Positions 45,237 through 57,565 of a stretch of DNA of 64,000 nt are shown here, piece after piece. Made by a program: the position numbers and the translations under genes. The notes beneath the pieces are model-generated. The model did not search any database. It was not told the DNA's origin and was given only the letters and a program-made list of their open reading frames with translations. Position 1 is the stretch's first letter, and every line of letters begins with the position of its first letter. Source of the DNA: Apricaphanius iberus (taxonomy: Eukaryota; Chordata; Actinopteri; Cyprinodontiformes; Aphaniidae); contig JAPXFQ010001946.1 in the NCBI GenBank assembly GCA_028564705.1, positions 558,001 through 622,000 on the forward strand, written 5' to 3'.

Positions 45237-47364
45237 CAAAAATAGGTTGTGATATAAAGTGGGCCCGTCTAAAACGTGAAACTCAAGGGCTGAAAATGAA
45301 TCCCACTCTGGCCCTGTATTAGTCTCAAAAGTTCTTAATTCACGATTTTTTTTTACAGAGTTGCCAAAGAGTGGCTAAATGGTCATTTTAAATATTCCCA
45401 TTACAAAGGTCATTTCTGTACATTTCCTATAATTAGTGTGAGAGATTTCCAAACAGTGCAGTCCAAAAAACATGTTTTTATCTATGTATAAAAGTAGTTC
45501 AGGTTTTCTGGGTTGGTGTTTCTAAAGGCTCTTCTTGCAACAGAAAATTCTTATCTGCTTCAAAACCCAATGGATACACAGAATGAGTGATTTTAGATAT
45601 TTCTAGCTTTGAAATATGACTATATATTCCTGCTCATTAATGTTGGTCAATGTAGACTACATAGGTTAAACCTGTTTTTTTAATATATAAGTTAACTTTT
45701 TATAAATGCTGAATGTGGATATCACTGTGTTCTGGTATTAATAGTCATGACAGGGATCATAGAGGACTGTTCTGTTAAGAGCAGGGAAATGCACCTTAAA
45801 ACTGCCCTTCCTTTTCATCCATAGCTGTTTTCCTATTGACAGCCTGCTGGGATGCTGAATTGAAAGGACATGATCTTTTGCGAAGGCAGGCAGGGGATTG
45901 TAAAGATACTATTTTCAGAACCACATCAAGCCAATTAACACAGCGGCAACTAAGCTGGTGCATGCAAGGAGCCTGCGAATTCATGTGAATGAAAGTGTGT
46001 GTGTTTTATGTAAGCTTAACCATATGTTCATATCCCGACCAACCATGATTGTGCATTTCTTTGCAGCCATGTGGAGGGTTAAAATTATTAGCTCATTAGC
46101 TAAAGCGTCCCAAGCGCCTCCTAATTAGCATATAATAGGACAGCCACGTCCGCCACAGAGGGGCCTGTAATTTAAGAATACAGTTCATTTTGCTGCCAAA
46201 GAAATTCCTCAGAATCGTGACCAGGCGACTACAATTAGCCTCGTCTCCATTAGCATGGCTCCTCGGCCGTGAACTATCAGTTATTGTTAGCCTACAGGGC
46301 TGTTATTCTTCTATACACTTCACAGGAGGGGCAAATCCCCGGGCTCATGCTATTTTATGAAACAAAAACCAATTTCCTGCTAATTGTGGTCTAATTTTTC
46401 CTGTTCCAGGAGTTTTCTATGGGAGTAAATTTGCGTTTTGGAAAACCTAAAATCCAAGGTGTCTCTAGGAAGAGGATGTGAGGAGTGTTGAGCAAACGGG
46501 GGAAAGCTGAAATGTCAGGGTGTGGAAGGTGTCGGCATGCAAGCGGAAGCTGGAAATAGAAAGTAAATGAATCACATTCCGCTTGTTCTATAATTGCAGA
46601 CCTCACATTCAGAGAGAGGAGATAAACCCCATGAAACCATCTGGGAATCAAACTATCACACCATCAACATCCACCAAAATCTTTTAAATTAGTCTGCACC
46701 AGCTGAAACCCATGCAATGAAAATAAAACCGCTCTGATAAAAACTCAAAAATGAATATTTGGTTATCTTTTGTGTGTGTGTGCATTTCTTTCCATGTCAG
46801 GTCTATGTTGGAAGGACAACACATCAAATAGATTTCAAGTTTTAATCTTTGATGTTGGCAGTTAGAACGTTCACTACGAGGTAGTGTTGGCGGTATTTTA
46901 AGGTTTCTGTGCATATGAGCAGGTGGCTCTTAGCTTTAATAAACAAAAATGTTGAGTTTGCAGGTGCAACAAGTGTTGCCAGTTGGCTGTTGTATCCTTG
47001 TTTTACTGCTGGTGAATCTGAATCTTCACACCTTCCTACCCAACACAGCAGTTGCATTTTTTAAAGCTAATGCACAGCAAACATTTATCAATTTGTAAAA
47101 GCTGAAACCTCATATGAAATCAGTGTTTTGCTGATGGTTCCATACTTAAACATAACTGGATGCAGCGTGTCTAGAATTCCCCAGCTGTTTTTATCCCTTT
47201 TTAAAGGAAAAATGAAGATTTCATGATAGTAGGCATTTCTACAGTTATCTATCCTTAAAGTGTAAGATATATGGATGGATGGCTGAATGTCTAAAGTATT
47301 TTTTTAGTTTTACCAACTAGTTTCTTCAGACAAAAATTAATACTAATATTTTTGACAGTTCTGA
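45237..47364. other. No gene seen; possible conserved non-coding block 46040-46360
   Basis: No coding region. The stretch 46040-46360 is non-repetitive and more complex, with TCCTAATTAGCATATAATAG and ATTAGCATGG homeodomain/POU-like words and CTGTAATTTAAGAATACAG. That is the look of a vertebrate conserved element, but no alignment is possible here. Confidence 0.3.
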
Positions 47365-47555
47365 CTTGAATCCCATTGATTATCTGTGGAGGGAGCTAAA
47401 GCATAAAATGATGGCAGGGAGGCCTTGCCTATTTTGAAGACTTAAACCTCATCATCAGCTAAGACTAATTGTCTGTGAAAAATTTAAAAAGCTGGTCAGC
47501 ATTTGTAAGATGAGTTTGATTGCTGTAATGCCGATTAAGATTTCCCATTTATTGA
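47365..47555 (+). pseudogene. Tc1-like transposase C-terminal fragment
   Basis: It reads SDLNPIDYLWRELKHKMMAG, the DLNPIE-type motif in which the usual catalytic Glu is replaced by Asp, then a stop, then CEKFKKLVSICKMSLIAVM, the usual end of Tc1 transposases. It is decayed and isolated. Confidence 0.6.
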
Positions 47556-50500
47556 GAATGGTATAAATGATATCGCATAATTTTTGTATCATTTTATCTT
47601 AAACTCCTAAGTCTAAATTTGCCAGGGGTATGAGTAGTTTTAAGGGTAACTTTAACTTTATGTATTGCACAGCCTTACTAGAAAGCAGTGATTGATCTAC
47701 TAAATCCATGAAAACATAATATATTTTTTTAATACATCACCTGCTGCTGAATAGTCAAACAAAACAAAAAAACAAAAAATAAGCTGAGATTTCCCCCAAC
47801 CAGGGATACTGACACAGTTTTTATTCTCATTAACCCTTTTTAAACATGGATGTTGTTTATTAAACTCCAGAAATATTTGAACGTTTTAGGAGATTTCTAT
47901 AAATGTTATTTTTTAATAATCTAATGATTACTTTCAAAACTGCCCCTACCTTTAACCCAAAGAACACAAGCTGAATAAAGATTCACGCATGGTTCAGAGG
48001 TGTATAGTAAAGTTTCTTAAATAAAAGAGAGTTCCACATTTTCAGTTAAACAACCAGGCCTAAACTCCCTGGAGTATTGAACCTTGCTTCCATTTGTTTT
48101 CACTAATCGACAGCTGATATTTAAAAATCTCCAGAAACTGTAAACTAATGACAGGAGACAGAGAGAGTCGCTGATGTCGCCAGACAGCTGATCGATCAGT
48201 GAGCCAGGGAGCCTCAACCCTCCCAGCAGACCCATCCTCCCTAACCTTTACCGGCACTGGTGGACAGCTCCATCAATCAGGGTGACGGACAGCTGCAGCG
48301 TCCACTCATCCTGCTGATCGATCGCATAGATCGTCTCCTCTAAGGAACAGTATTATGACATCTGATTGTGAGGTGGTTAATGTTGTTTAGAATAAGATAA
48401 ACACACTGAGCGGAGAGTCTGTAGGTGGAGATCAATCTGGGTTTCTGTTGTCTTATCCCAGCGGCCGCTCGATAACGCTCTGAATGGAGGATTGACACGA
48501 CGAGGAGAGGAAGATGATTGATGGAGACACACGGACTCCCTGGATGAGGATAAAGATCGGGCCTGAAAATTCATCCGACATCTGATTTTATTGTTTTAAC
48601 AGAGAACACAGTAAATAATTTAAGCAGCAACAGTTCATCGTATTGTTAAAGTGAAATAAACGTTAACTCCAGATTCCTTTTAAAGCAACTTGTTCCATGA
48701 ATGGGATTTACAGTGATCAGCTCTATTTAATTACGAGAATGTAGGCAAATAAACTCATTGCAACATAATTAGTTGTCATCCGGGGCTTTAAAATGTGATT
48801 ATAAATTACATAACTTGAGCTCTTTTTTTTTAGCTTTTTATTGATATCCTAAGCTTTTTGATTTAAAAAAATACACTACCATTAAAAAAGTGAGTGTGTA
48901 GGAGGCGGGATATAATCCAAAATCACCTGAGCACATTTCTAGGGAAAGTGTAATTTATAAAGTGGACATTGCGTGCAGCTGTGCGAACTCCAAGTTTGAT
49001 AGATCTAAAACTTACCAGGTATAAGTATTTATTTATTTATTTATTGCTTAGTTTAAGTATGATACATAGTAACATTTCTACTCAAAGTTTTATAAATGAG
49101 ACCCGTATTCTTTCAAATATTGCTATAAAATGTTATTTATCAACATATTTTCTAATGAATCCAATAATCGGCTTCAATCATCACACATGCTAATAGTCAT
49201 TTAGTTTCAACGTTCTAACCCTTTAAATGTCAGTTTTAGCTAATAAATTGTAATTTTTCAAAGTAAACCCCCCCAAAAAAATCTGATTGACAAAAAACAA
49301 AGATATTTTAATCTAGTAGAAAGCAATAAAACATTCCAATAAAATAACATCCATAACAAAACAAAGAAATGTAAACATTGCCAAGGTTAGGAAAAAATTT
49401 TTTTCAAGGAAACCATGAAGGCTAATTTAAATAATAATAAGGTAACTTTTTTTTTTTCTACATATGGATTTGTTCGATTGGTGGCTGTAAAAACAGCTAG
49501 AACAAAAAAATATCTGCTGCACTTAATGTTTTTTATTTTTTTTATATTTAATTGCTCCTCTATGTAGTTGACACAAATCGCTTCATGAAGCTAAAACATA
49601 ATACAATGAGTAGTGGGAGCAAACCAGCAGTAAATTGGAGGTGTTTGTATCATTTATAGCTAAACAATCCCCTGCCTCCCGCCCCTGTTCCAAAGTCTTC
49701 ATTTTATTTAAAGTCCTGATTCATGCCAGTGAGGACCCAGTGAGGAGATAGAAACAAAAACCTTTACAGATGTCCAACATTAAAACTGAATTATCTTAAT
49801 TTTGTGTGACTGCGGACAAACTGTGAGGATTTCCAAAGCGTCTCCAGAGTTATGAAAATTTGGAAGTTAGTTGTGGAGACCCAACTCAGTAAACTGTGAT
49901 GCAAACAGAGCTGTGCACAGCCAGAACTCGTCTTGACACTCTTCACTCGCCTCGTCGGACTGTAGGGAATCATTATGAGCCATCTGAGGATGTTTATTAA
50001 TGACCTTGGCATGGCTGGAGGTGGCAGCCATGCTGCTAATGTGATTCACTGGCACACAGTGGACTGTGGCAGTGCACAAAGAGAGGCAGAGGACAAGGCG
50101 CCTGGTGGACATCCATATTAATGCCAAATCCAGTCTGTGTTCTGCTGCCATGAGCCCCAGCTGAGGTCCAAAAGGAGCCGCCTGATCTCTCAGGACTCGC
50201 TCCTTTATCTTCATACCAACACATCAGCTCCAGCCCAAAAACTGTCACGAGACGTCTCAAAAGATGTCCGGAGATGTCCTTAGAATGTCCTCTGATGTTC
50301 CAAGAATTCTCTCAGATGTCTTAGGGCAAAGTTTGGAAGTTCAAACTAGAGTTTACTTTTTCTGAAAGTTGCACTCAGAGTCAAAGGACAAGTAAGGTGT
50401 AGGATAAAGACAAATGAAACAAATCTTTGGTTCTACTATTTTTTTATACCTTTTAAAAGAACCCCCCCCCCCCCAAAAAAAAAGAGAATGTTGCTGTTTG

Positions 50501-50654
50501 TATTCATTGCATTCAGTCAAAACTTGGTTAAGCTGCCATTAGTCTTTTGTGGGTATTTCTATAAAGGGTCTTCCTGCTGAAAGGGGAACCTCCAACCCAG
50601 TCTCAAGTCTTAACCATTTTATTTCCAGATTGAACTTTGTTGAATTTAGTTCAC
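47556..50654. other. No gene seen
   Basis: AT-rich with homopolymers. Blocks at 48070-48340, 48690-48830 and 49870-50270 are more complex and non-repetitive and could be regulatory. The minus-strand ORFs at 49867-50260 lack any known domain. Confidence 0.45.
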
Positions 50655-50935
50655 CTCAGTTTATTTATTTAGTGCCAATTCACAACATGTATCATCTCAC
50701 AGAACTTGAAATGACACATTTCAATTAAGTCTTCCATACATTCTAGTCCCTCAGTTCATTATCCCATTCTGTTTAAACTTTTTCTATTTAAGCAAAACCC
50801 AGCAGATTGCAAAGAGTCATTGACTTGCAGCATTCACTTCTCTGGGATGAACATTTAGAAAAAGCAGACAGTTGCCTGCATTGTGTAATTGACTTCATAG
50901 CAGTCCCTCACACAGAGCAGGTATCTAGTGCAGTA
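50655..50935 (-). repeat. L2-family fragment (piece 1)
   Basis: Plus strand: TTTATTTATTTAGTGCCAAT, CAGCAGATTGCAAAGAGTCA, CTTGCAGCATTCACTTCTCT. The same words occur in order at 57238-57398, and the continuation (AGGAAGAAACCTCC) is at 62960-63690. This is one widespread fish L2-related repeat. Confidence 0.55.
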
Positions 50936-51110
50936 GGGTTGCTAACTGTCCCATATTAGCCGGGACATCCTGTATAATTATCTAAATTGGAATGTCCCAT
51001 ATGGAACATCTCTCGTCTCTTATATTGAGTGCTGCTTGATGTGTTTTCGCCGGATGTTACACTTATTTTACACTCCAATCACTAAATGGCAGTCGGACTT
51101 CATAGAGAAC
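50936..51110. repeat. Possible MITE end (GGTTGCTAACTGTCCC type)
   Basis: AGGGTTGCTAACTGTCCCAT followed by AGCCGGGACATCC resembles the terminus of a common fish hAT-like MITE. The other end was not found. Confidence 0.35.
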
Positions 51111-52907
51111 AGATTTCATGCATCACGTCAGTGACATCAATCAAAACTTTGAGGGAATTGGTTTGCGGAGTGGAATTGCAATTGTTTTGGAATGTAAATA
51201 AGGATAAACCTGTGAAAAAGATAAACAGTGGGAGGCTAAAAAAACGTGGGTAAAGCCTGTTAGCTATGATGTTAGCCTGTTAGCCTACCTGGAGAGACCG
51301 ACACATGCTCAACGGGAATATGGAAGACAGTCTTCCACCCCAGTTTTTCTCTTATAAGTAATTTATTACATTTACTTTGTTAACTTTATTTGAGTAACCT
51401 TTGGGAGTAGTTGTACTTAACTATAATTTTCACTTTGAGTAAAATGATTATGAAGTGTCTCTACTTTTAGTGAAGTAAACTTTCTGGATATTCTACCAAT
51501 GTGAGTGACTTTACTGAATTAGAAACAAACATGTTTTAACCAAAAATGTACCAGACAGAGAACTGCAATTTATGTTATAAATATATAAGCATTGTTGTTT
51601 TATTTTCTATCTGCTGAGCATGCTGGGCCTTTAGTAAACCATCACTGAAAGTACCTTGCCCTGTTCTAACAAATAATAGATTACTGTAAGTGTTCATTTT
51701 CTGAATTTCAGATGAAAAAAAAAGTTATTTTCAGCTCAAATTATTTATATATTACAACTGTCTTTTTTATTTATTTGTATTCATTTTTATCATTATAATT
51801 TCAAATACCCAAATTTGAACATACCTATATATTGTGTGATGACTGCAGAAGAAACTAATTTGCACAACATGACTTTGCTATCAACGGGCTTAAAAATCCT
51901 CTAAAAATTAGGCACAGATAATAAACTTCTGCACAACTTTTTATCTTACCCATCTGTCTGTAATGTTCTCTAACCAACTTGAGGCCTTCACAGAACAGCT
52001 GTGTTTTTACTCAGATAAAATAAAGCAGAGATGGACAGGCATTATCAATATCTAAAATGCAAAAAGTTACACATATTTTATTTATAGATATCAGAATTAC
52101 AAGGGCACATTTTAATTGCATGCCATGTTTTTTAATTTGTAATAAAAGTACAACTACTTGTATTTGCTAATATAGACTATTACAAAAATAAACAATTTTG
52201 ATGTTTTAATGTTGATAAATGAAAAATATTGTATCACTTTACATTAGATGTTTTTACACATTTTTTTATTCATTTTTTAAATTTCTTTATGCAACGAGCA
52301 TACTCTGACATTTACATATTTCTGTGTATTGCTGCTTGTTCGTGTTCTCTTTCAAACAATGAAAGTGTGAATACTGACTGCAACACTTCATTATCTTCAA
52401 GTCTGATGAAGAGCCAAATACTTGGTGTTATCCAGTGGTGCGATAAATGAGCCAGAAACTGGAGTCCTGCATTGAGCGAGCCTTTTGGCTTATATAAAAC
52501 CGTCTGCAATCTCCTGTCAAACAGAAAGGTACTTTTGACAACTTCACACTTGTCAACAGAGCCAGGATCACAGATAAACCGAAAAACAGATAAATAAAAC
52601 CTTAAGATTGTCTCTGCAGGTTTAATTTGAATTCTGATCTGATTTTCTTTGTGAGACAGCAAAAGTCAGAATCAGTTTCACATTCTGCCTAATAAATGAA
52701 AGGATTTAAAAGCGACCCTAATCCTGAGCTCAAGTCACAGTTGGAGTCAACCGTTTCACACAACTCTTTCGTATCCGCCAGTCTGATGCAAACAGATGAA
52801 ACACCTGAACAGACACACCATACTGCATGTTGTAAACACTATCATGAACCGGACATTTGACTTGATCATGGTCTTCTAAGATGCAACTAAATTTTTATTT
52901 TCTAAGT
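51111..52907. other. No gene seen
   Basis: AT-rich. 51360-51520 has ACTTTGAGTAAAATGATTAT and related words of an ACTTGAGTAA-type MITE, too degraded to delimit. Confidence 0.4.
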
Positions 52908-53109
52908 AATATACTGTAGGGTGACATCAGGGAAATTGGGCCATAAGATCAGATGAGTCACTTATATTTTGAGGCCCCCAGCCTTTTAATTTTGTACAGA
53001 CAATGTCCGCAAAAGACTTCCAATTGTTGGCAAGAGTGTCCTGGGATAAGAATAATTGATTTGATTCGTCCATAGTTGCCCAATTTACCTAATGTCACCC
53101 TAGTATATT
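52908..53109. mobile_element. MITE with about 34-bp terminal inverted repeats (202 bp)
   Basis: AGGGTGACATCAGGGAAATT at the left is matched by the reversed right end AGGGTGACATTAGGTAAATT (2 differences), and GGGC follows on both sides. The mirror also extends outward (AATATACT, with a 2-base gap). TA lies at both edges of the GGGTGACA core, so a TA target is possible (mariner-like). Confidence 0.75.
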
Positions 53110-53641
53110 GCAGAAACGGAAAGTACTACGAAGACTTGTTGGACAAAAATCCTTACAAATCCTGTGATTTGGTAAAAACAAGAAGTTAATGTAGTGGAAG
53201 AACACTTTGTGGATTTCCTCAATTTGGTCACTATGTCAAGTATATGCGGAGACACAGAGTATACTTAAGAGTTTTATTTAAATCAGCAGAGTAGCTCTCA
53301 GTCGCAGAACCTGCAGAAGGACCAAGCAGGAGATGGAATGACTTGGATCCTGTGTAAACGATCTGGAAGTTCTTTGAGTGATGAGGCGATGATTATCAAA
53401 GAGGAGTTCAGGGCTGGCTGGCCAGATGACTGAACGAGGAGGAGGTGAGTGAGAGATGTTTAAATCAGGAGATTTAGCCAATGGTTTGAAGAGCAGCTCA
53501 GGTGGTGATTGGAGTAGATGATCTCCTGACACACTATGTCCTCCTTGATGGAGACAAAGCCTGAAGCCTGAGGAGAAGAAAATTCTATCACATTAGCAGA
53601 GGTCCCTGACATAATAAAAATGCTCCGATGGCTGTGTGCCA
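53110..53641. other. No gene seen
   Basis: No recognisable coding or repeat sequence. Confidence 0.5.
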
Positions 53642-53691
53642 AGGTGTGGATGTCATTCCTCCTAAGGTATTGAAGGCTCTGGAAACTATTG
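53642..53691 (+). pseudogene. Rex3/RTE relic, left part
   Basis: GTATTGAAGGCTCTGGAAAC corresponds to codons for the LKALD segment of Rex3 (also in the intact copy). It is interrupted by a MITE and continues at 54476. Confidence 0.55.
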
Positions 53692-54475
53692 TCCTTTTTC
53701 CACTAGGGCCAGTAAGGTTTGGAATGGGTAGCTTCACATTCTGCCATGTTTCCATTACCTTTGTCATGGGGTCTGAGCCGACCCCATTTTTGCACTACCT
53801 CTGCTTTGTTCCTGAAGCAACCCAACACACTCACGTATGGACTGATTGATCCTGGAATGTGGTATCCCTCTCACTCACACATAGCAGTGGTGGCAGTTTG
53901 GAGTTGTTTGTTTGAAGTGATGTCTTAGAAAGTAATAACAGTAGTGTTACCAAAATCAGAAATGTTCTCCATAAAATTTTAAAGAACTGAGTGTTTTATA
54001 AAGTGCTTTTATAGTGTGTAGGGAGGGTTGTGGTTCTTGATAAAGCTTAAGCCAGAAGGTGATGGGGAGAATCAACATTAAAACGGGCTGCATCTTCAGT
54101 AGTTGGGACATCAGACAACTGTGACTGATGGCAGTTTTTCATCAGGTCGCAAAGAGAAAAAGAGCTGCTATTGGTCTCAACAGAGTGAATGATCACTAGT
54201 TAGATCAGTGCTGGCGTGAAGAACACAGATCAGGAGCTGGAGACATGAATGGACGATGTCTGAGTATGTGAGGTGAATCAAAAGTCTTTTAACTTTTGAG
54301 AGGGTCGGTGTTGTCATGATGAATTTGTGACTGGTTTTTGCTGGAGCTTTTGTTAGGCTAAGCCAGCCAATGTCCTTGCCTACTACCATTCTTTTGAGAT
54401 GGTAATGGAACACAACCATCCTGTTCTAGGCTGTACTGATCCGTCCTGTTCGTCTAGTGGAAAAGGGGCATACGG
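53692..54475. mobile_element. MITE with CCTTTTTCCACTAG ends, inside a Rex3 relic
   Basis: CCTTTTTCCACTAG at 53693-53706 is mirrored by CTAGTGGAAAAGGGG at 54454-54468, and TTCCATTACC is mirrored by GGTAATGGAA further in. Fish MITEs with CTTTTCCACT ends are common. No coding sequence is present. The exact edges and target duplication are not clear. Confidence 0.65.
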
Positions 54476-54645
54476 GGTTGTCATGGCTGACAGACATCGT
54501 TAGCGTTGCAACAGCATTGGAGTGGGAGTGTTTGGTGGTGATCCCATGTTTTAGGAAAGGGGACTTTGTTACAGCTGTCCAGAGATCACACTTCTCAGTC
54601 TCTCTGGGAAAGGTTACTATAGGATCTCGGATAAGATGTTCCAAC
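54476..54645 (+). pseudogene. Rex3/RTE relic, right part
   Basis: GTTGTCATGGCTGACAGACA followed by GTGGTGATCCCATGTTTTAG and GATCACACTTCTCAGTCTCT reproduces the Rex3 codons for [16 protein letters not shown] and [10 protein letters not shown]. It is heavily mutated. Confidence 0.65.
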
Positions 54646-55547
54646 TACTTGCCCTGACCATGGAACATTAAATGCGGGCCCTCATTTATCAATCCTACTT
54701 AAGCACAGATTTCTGTGCGTTCTTTAACAATCCCACTGGGAGGAGACCTCAGAGGGGAACGCCTTGTGATCCCACATAATAAGCTGGAAATCGTTTTCCA
54801 AAGGGAGGATTGTTTGTTTCAATCCTTGACTTGTTACCTTCACTACCCAATCTCAGATATGGGGAACACATTTAATGGTTGAAATAAGTGGGTGCACAAG
54901 CTTGAATTTATTGTGAATACAATTCATTAATTGAAAAGAAAAAAACATTTTTTACATTGTTATGACTGCAAATGTAAAAAATTATGTCCAAATCAACCCT
55001 TTCTTTAGGCACTCCTTAAGTTTGGTCAATAAAGGTAACTGGTTTCCATGCTACAACTTACATTTAAAAAAATAAATGCAGCTGAAAATATAAATTGTTG
55101 ATCTTAAAGCTGAACACAGGCAGCCACTGTGCAAACGCAATGCCGGCAGAAAAGATACATTTTCCAGATGTGCTTCCTTTATGGTGCCCAACAACTCCAA
55201 AACTTCTGTTAGTACGAGCAAAAGGCAGCAGGACTATTTATCAACTTCAGACAGGATAAAAATAAGGCTTGGGAGATCAGGTCAGGGTGTCAGGACTCAA
55301 TAACCTCAAGAAAGACGCACCTGATTGAAGTCAGTCAGAAATCTGAAGTATTTTTCGTGACTGGACCAGTAAAATAATCATCAACTACCAGCAGTGAGAT
55401 AAAAAAAAATAAAAAAAATCCAGTTTTAGCTGAAGCATTGTAGAGTGAGACATATTGGCTTGTAGTGCAATTGTATCTGCTTCTGCTGGTGATAAAAGGA
55501 TGCACAGATTTTCTCTCTCTTGTTCTCTTTGTCTCACTCTATACATA
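54646..55547. other. No gene seen; possible MITE near 54680-54800
   Basis: CCTCATTTATCAATCCTACT at 54680 resembles the end of a fish MITE of the CTCATTTATAAA type. Nothing else is recognised. Confidence 0.35.
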
Positions 55548-55622
55548 AGGGATGTGTATTGGCAAGAATCTGGTGATCTGATATGAATGATGATACAGGA
55601 GGACGATACAATATATTGCAAG
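55548..55622. repeat. hAT-like MITE end fragment (GGGATGTGTATTGGCAAGAA)
   Basis: GGGATGTGTATTGGCAAGAA followed by GATACAATATATTGCAAGAG matches the terminal region of a fish hAT-like MITE. Only one end is present. Confidence 0.4.
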
Positions 55623-56275
55623 AGAGAGAGGGAGAGGTAAAAAACACTTCTTGGGTTAAATCATTTTAACACGTCATCTGATATATCCAATTGTTTTTGA
55701 ATCCGACTCATGTACCTGTGACCAGCCACTTTTTTTTTTTTTGCAATACAAAATCTTGGCAAACATCTCTTTACTGAACCGTTTGAATATCTGTGCTGAG
55801 AAAGAATCTTTCAGCCGATCAGACTGGCAGACCAAGCAGCTTTATTATTGCTGAGAGGGGAAACTGTGGTGATATTAAAACTGCCGGAGTGATGAAGCAC
55901 TGCAGGAGGAGAGAACCAGGGAGGTCAAAACACCTCGAATATATTTATTTGGTATTTTTCCACATTTTCTTCTGCTTCTGTGCCTCATTTCTGCTATTTA
56001 AGACTGAAATGCTCTGCATTGCTGACTGCTCCACAATGCACTCCAGGTCTGTCATACTCTATTAGAGACACCATGATTGCTTACTCCTCTTTCTGGATGT
56101 TGTAAGATTCTGAAATGGAAACAAAACTGAAATAGACAATGTTATTTTAGGAGCAGCTCAAAATGGAAAATAATGAGTTTATTTAATCTTGATTAATAAT
56201 TACATTGAAAGCTATACCATGTTTCAAATAACAGTATGCACCAAAAAGGCAAGTATAGTGGACCCTGGTATTTGT
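55623..56275. other. No gene seen
   Basis: AT-rich; short ORFs only. Confidence 0.5.
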
Positions 56276-56630
56276 GGAATTTGGGGACCACAGTGGCTGC
56301 ACAGTGGCACCGTTGGTGTCATCGTTGTTTTGTCGCAAGAAGGTACTGGGTTTGAAACCTGGCTGAGGTCTTTCTGCATTGAGTTTTCATGTTGTCCCTG
56401 TGCATAGTTTGGTTCCCTCAAAGTACTGTCTTCCACCCACAGTCCAAAATTTACAGAAATCAATTAACCCAACAGTCATGTCTTTTGAATGTGGGAGAAT
56501 CTGTGGCAAGGAACCTGGAGGAAACCAACACATGCACAGAGACAGCATGCACACTCCATATGGAAAGACCCCATGGCCTTCTTACTGCAAAGCAATGGTG
56601 CTACCAAATGTGCCACCATGCAGCCAAGGT
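56276..56630. repeat. Fold-back SINE-like repeat (two tRNA-like heads facing outwards)
   Basis: The left part reads GTGGCTGCACAGTGGCACCG, then GTACTGGGTTTGAAACCTGG (B-box-like). The right part, reversed, reads GGCTGCATGGTGGCACATTT, then a GAAGGCC and TCTTTCC segment that matches the left TCTTTCTGCATTGAG. The two arms are inverted copies of one tRNA-like fish repeat, joined by TTCACCCACAGTCC-type sequence. Confidence 0.5.
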
Positions 56631-56654
56631 TCAAGTTAATTATGATTATATGTG

Positions 56655-57237
56655 GTACTGTGCAAAAGTTAGGCAGGTGTGAAAAAAGTTTTAAACAAAA
56701 AAAATGCTTTCAGACATATAAATGATTGTTTATTTTAATCAATGTTCAAAATATTGAGCAAATGAAAGAAACATCTTACATTAATTTCCTTTTGCATTCA
56801 AATCAGCATCAATTCTTATAGGTACACTTGCACAAAGTCAGGGATTTTGCAGGATTATAGTCAGGTGTTTGATCAACCAATTATCAACCAATTATATCAA
56901 CTTTACAACCGAAGTTTAACCAACTTTCACAAGTTGGTTAAAGCAGAAACAGCTGTGTAGGACGCTTAAACCTGGGTGAGGCATTCTGGTCTCTTCCACC
57001 AAGGTGAGGTTGTGGAGGATAGTTTCATGTCATGGCAAAACTGAGCACAGTAACAAGGCAAGATAGTTATACTACATCAGCAAGGTCTCTCCCAGATGAA
57101 GATTTCAAAGCAGACTGGAGTTTCAAGATGTGCTGTTCCTGTTGTTTTGAAGAAGCACAAAGAAATGGGGAACGTTGAGGAACATAGATGTAGTGGTCAG
57201 CCAAGGAAACTGTATGTGCCAGATCAAGGACACATTC
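56655..57237 (+). mobile_element. Tc1-like transposon, 5' part only
   Basis: It starts near GTACTGTGCAAAAGTTAGGC and runs through AGGTACACTTGCACAAAGTC and the leader CAGCAAGGTCTCTCCCAGAT, typical of a fish Tc1 family. It is truncated at 57237, where an L2-related repeat begins. Confidence 0.75.
57096..57237 (+). pseudogene. Tc1 transposase, N-terminal HTH only
   Basis: MKISKQTGVSRCAVPVVLKK continues KHKEMGNVEEHRCSGQPRKL. This is the first helix-turn-helix plus the GRPRK-like hook (here GQPRK) that binds the transposon ends. The second HTH and the DDE domain are missing. Codons after 57237 belong to another repeat. Confidence 0.75.
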
Positions 57238-57398
57238 AGTTTATTTATTTATATAGTGCCAATTCAAAACAGATGTCATCTCAAGACACGTATAGGAAAG
57301 GTAATTTCAATACAAATATACAAACAATCAGACAAAAAAAGTTTATATTTAAGGAATCCCCACAGATTGCATCAAGTCACTGACGTGAAGTTTGGCCC
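57238..57398 (-). repeat. L2-family fragment (piece 2)
   Basis: TTTATTTATTTATATAGTGC, then CAGATTGCATCAAGTCACTG: the same family and order as 50655-50935. Confidence 0.6.
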
Positions 57399-57414
57399 CT
57401 TCAATGCAGACTTC

Positions 57415-57565
57415 AACCACGAGTGTTGGGCATCTTACATTACATTACAGTAATAGTTATATAGTTTATAGTTACAATTTACTTTTTCAAAAAATTTACT
57501 GAGTTCATAACTCAGTTGAGTTTGTTACTTACTCAATTAGTTACTCAGCAAAGTAACGATGGCAT
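57415..57565. repeat. Possible MITE end (AGTGTTGGGCAT type)
   Basis: AGTGTTGGGCATCTTACATT and many TAGTTAC/GTTACTTAC words suggest a hAT-like MITE terminus. The partner end was not found. Confidence 0.35.
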
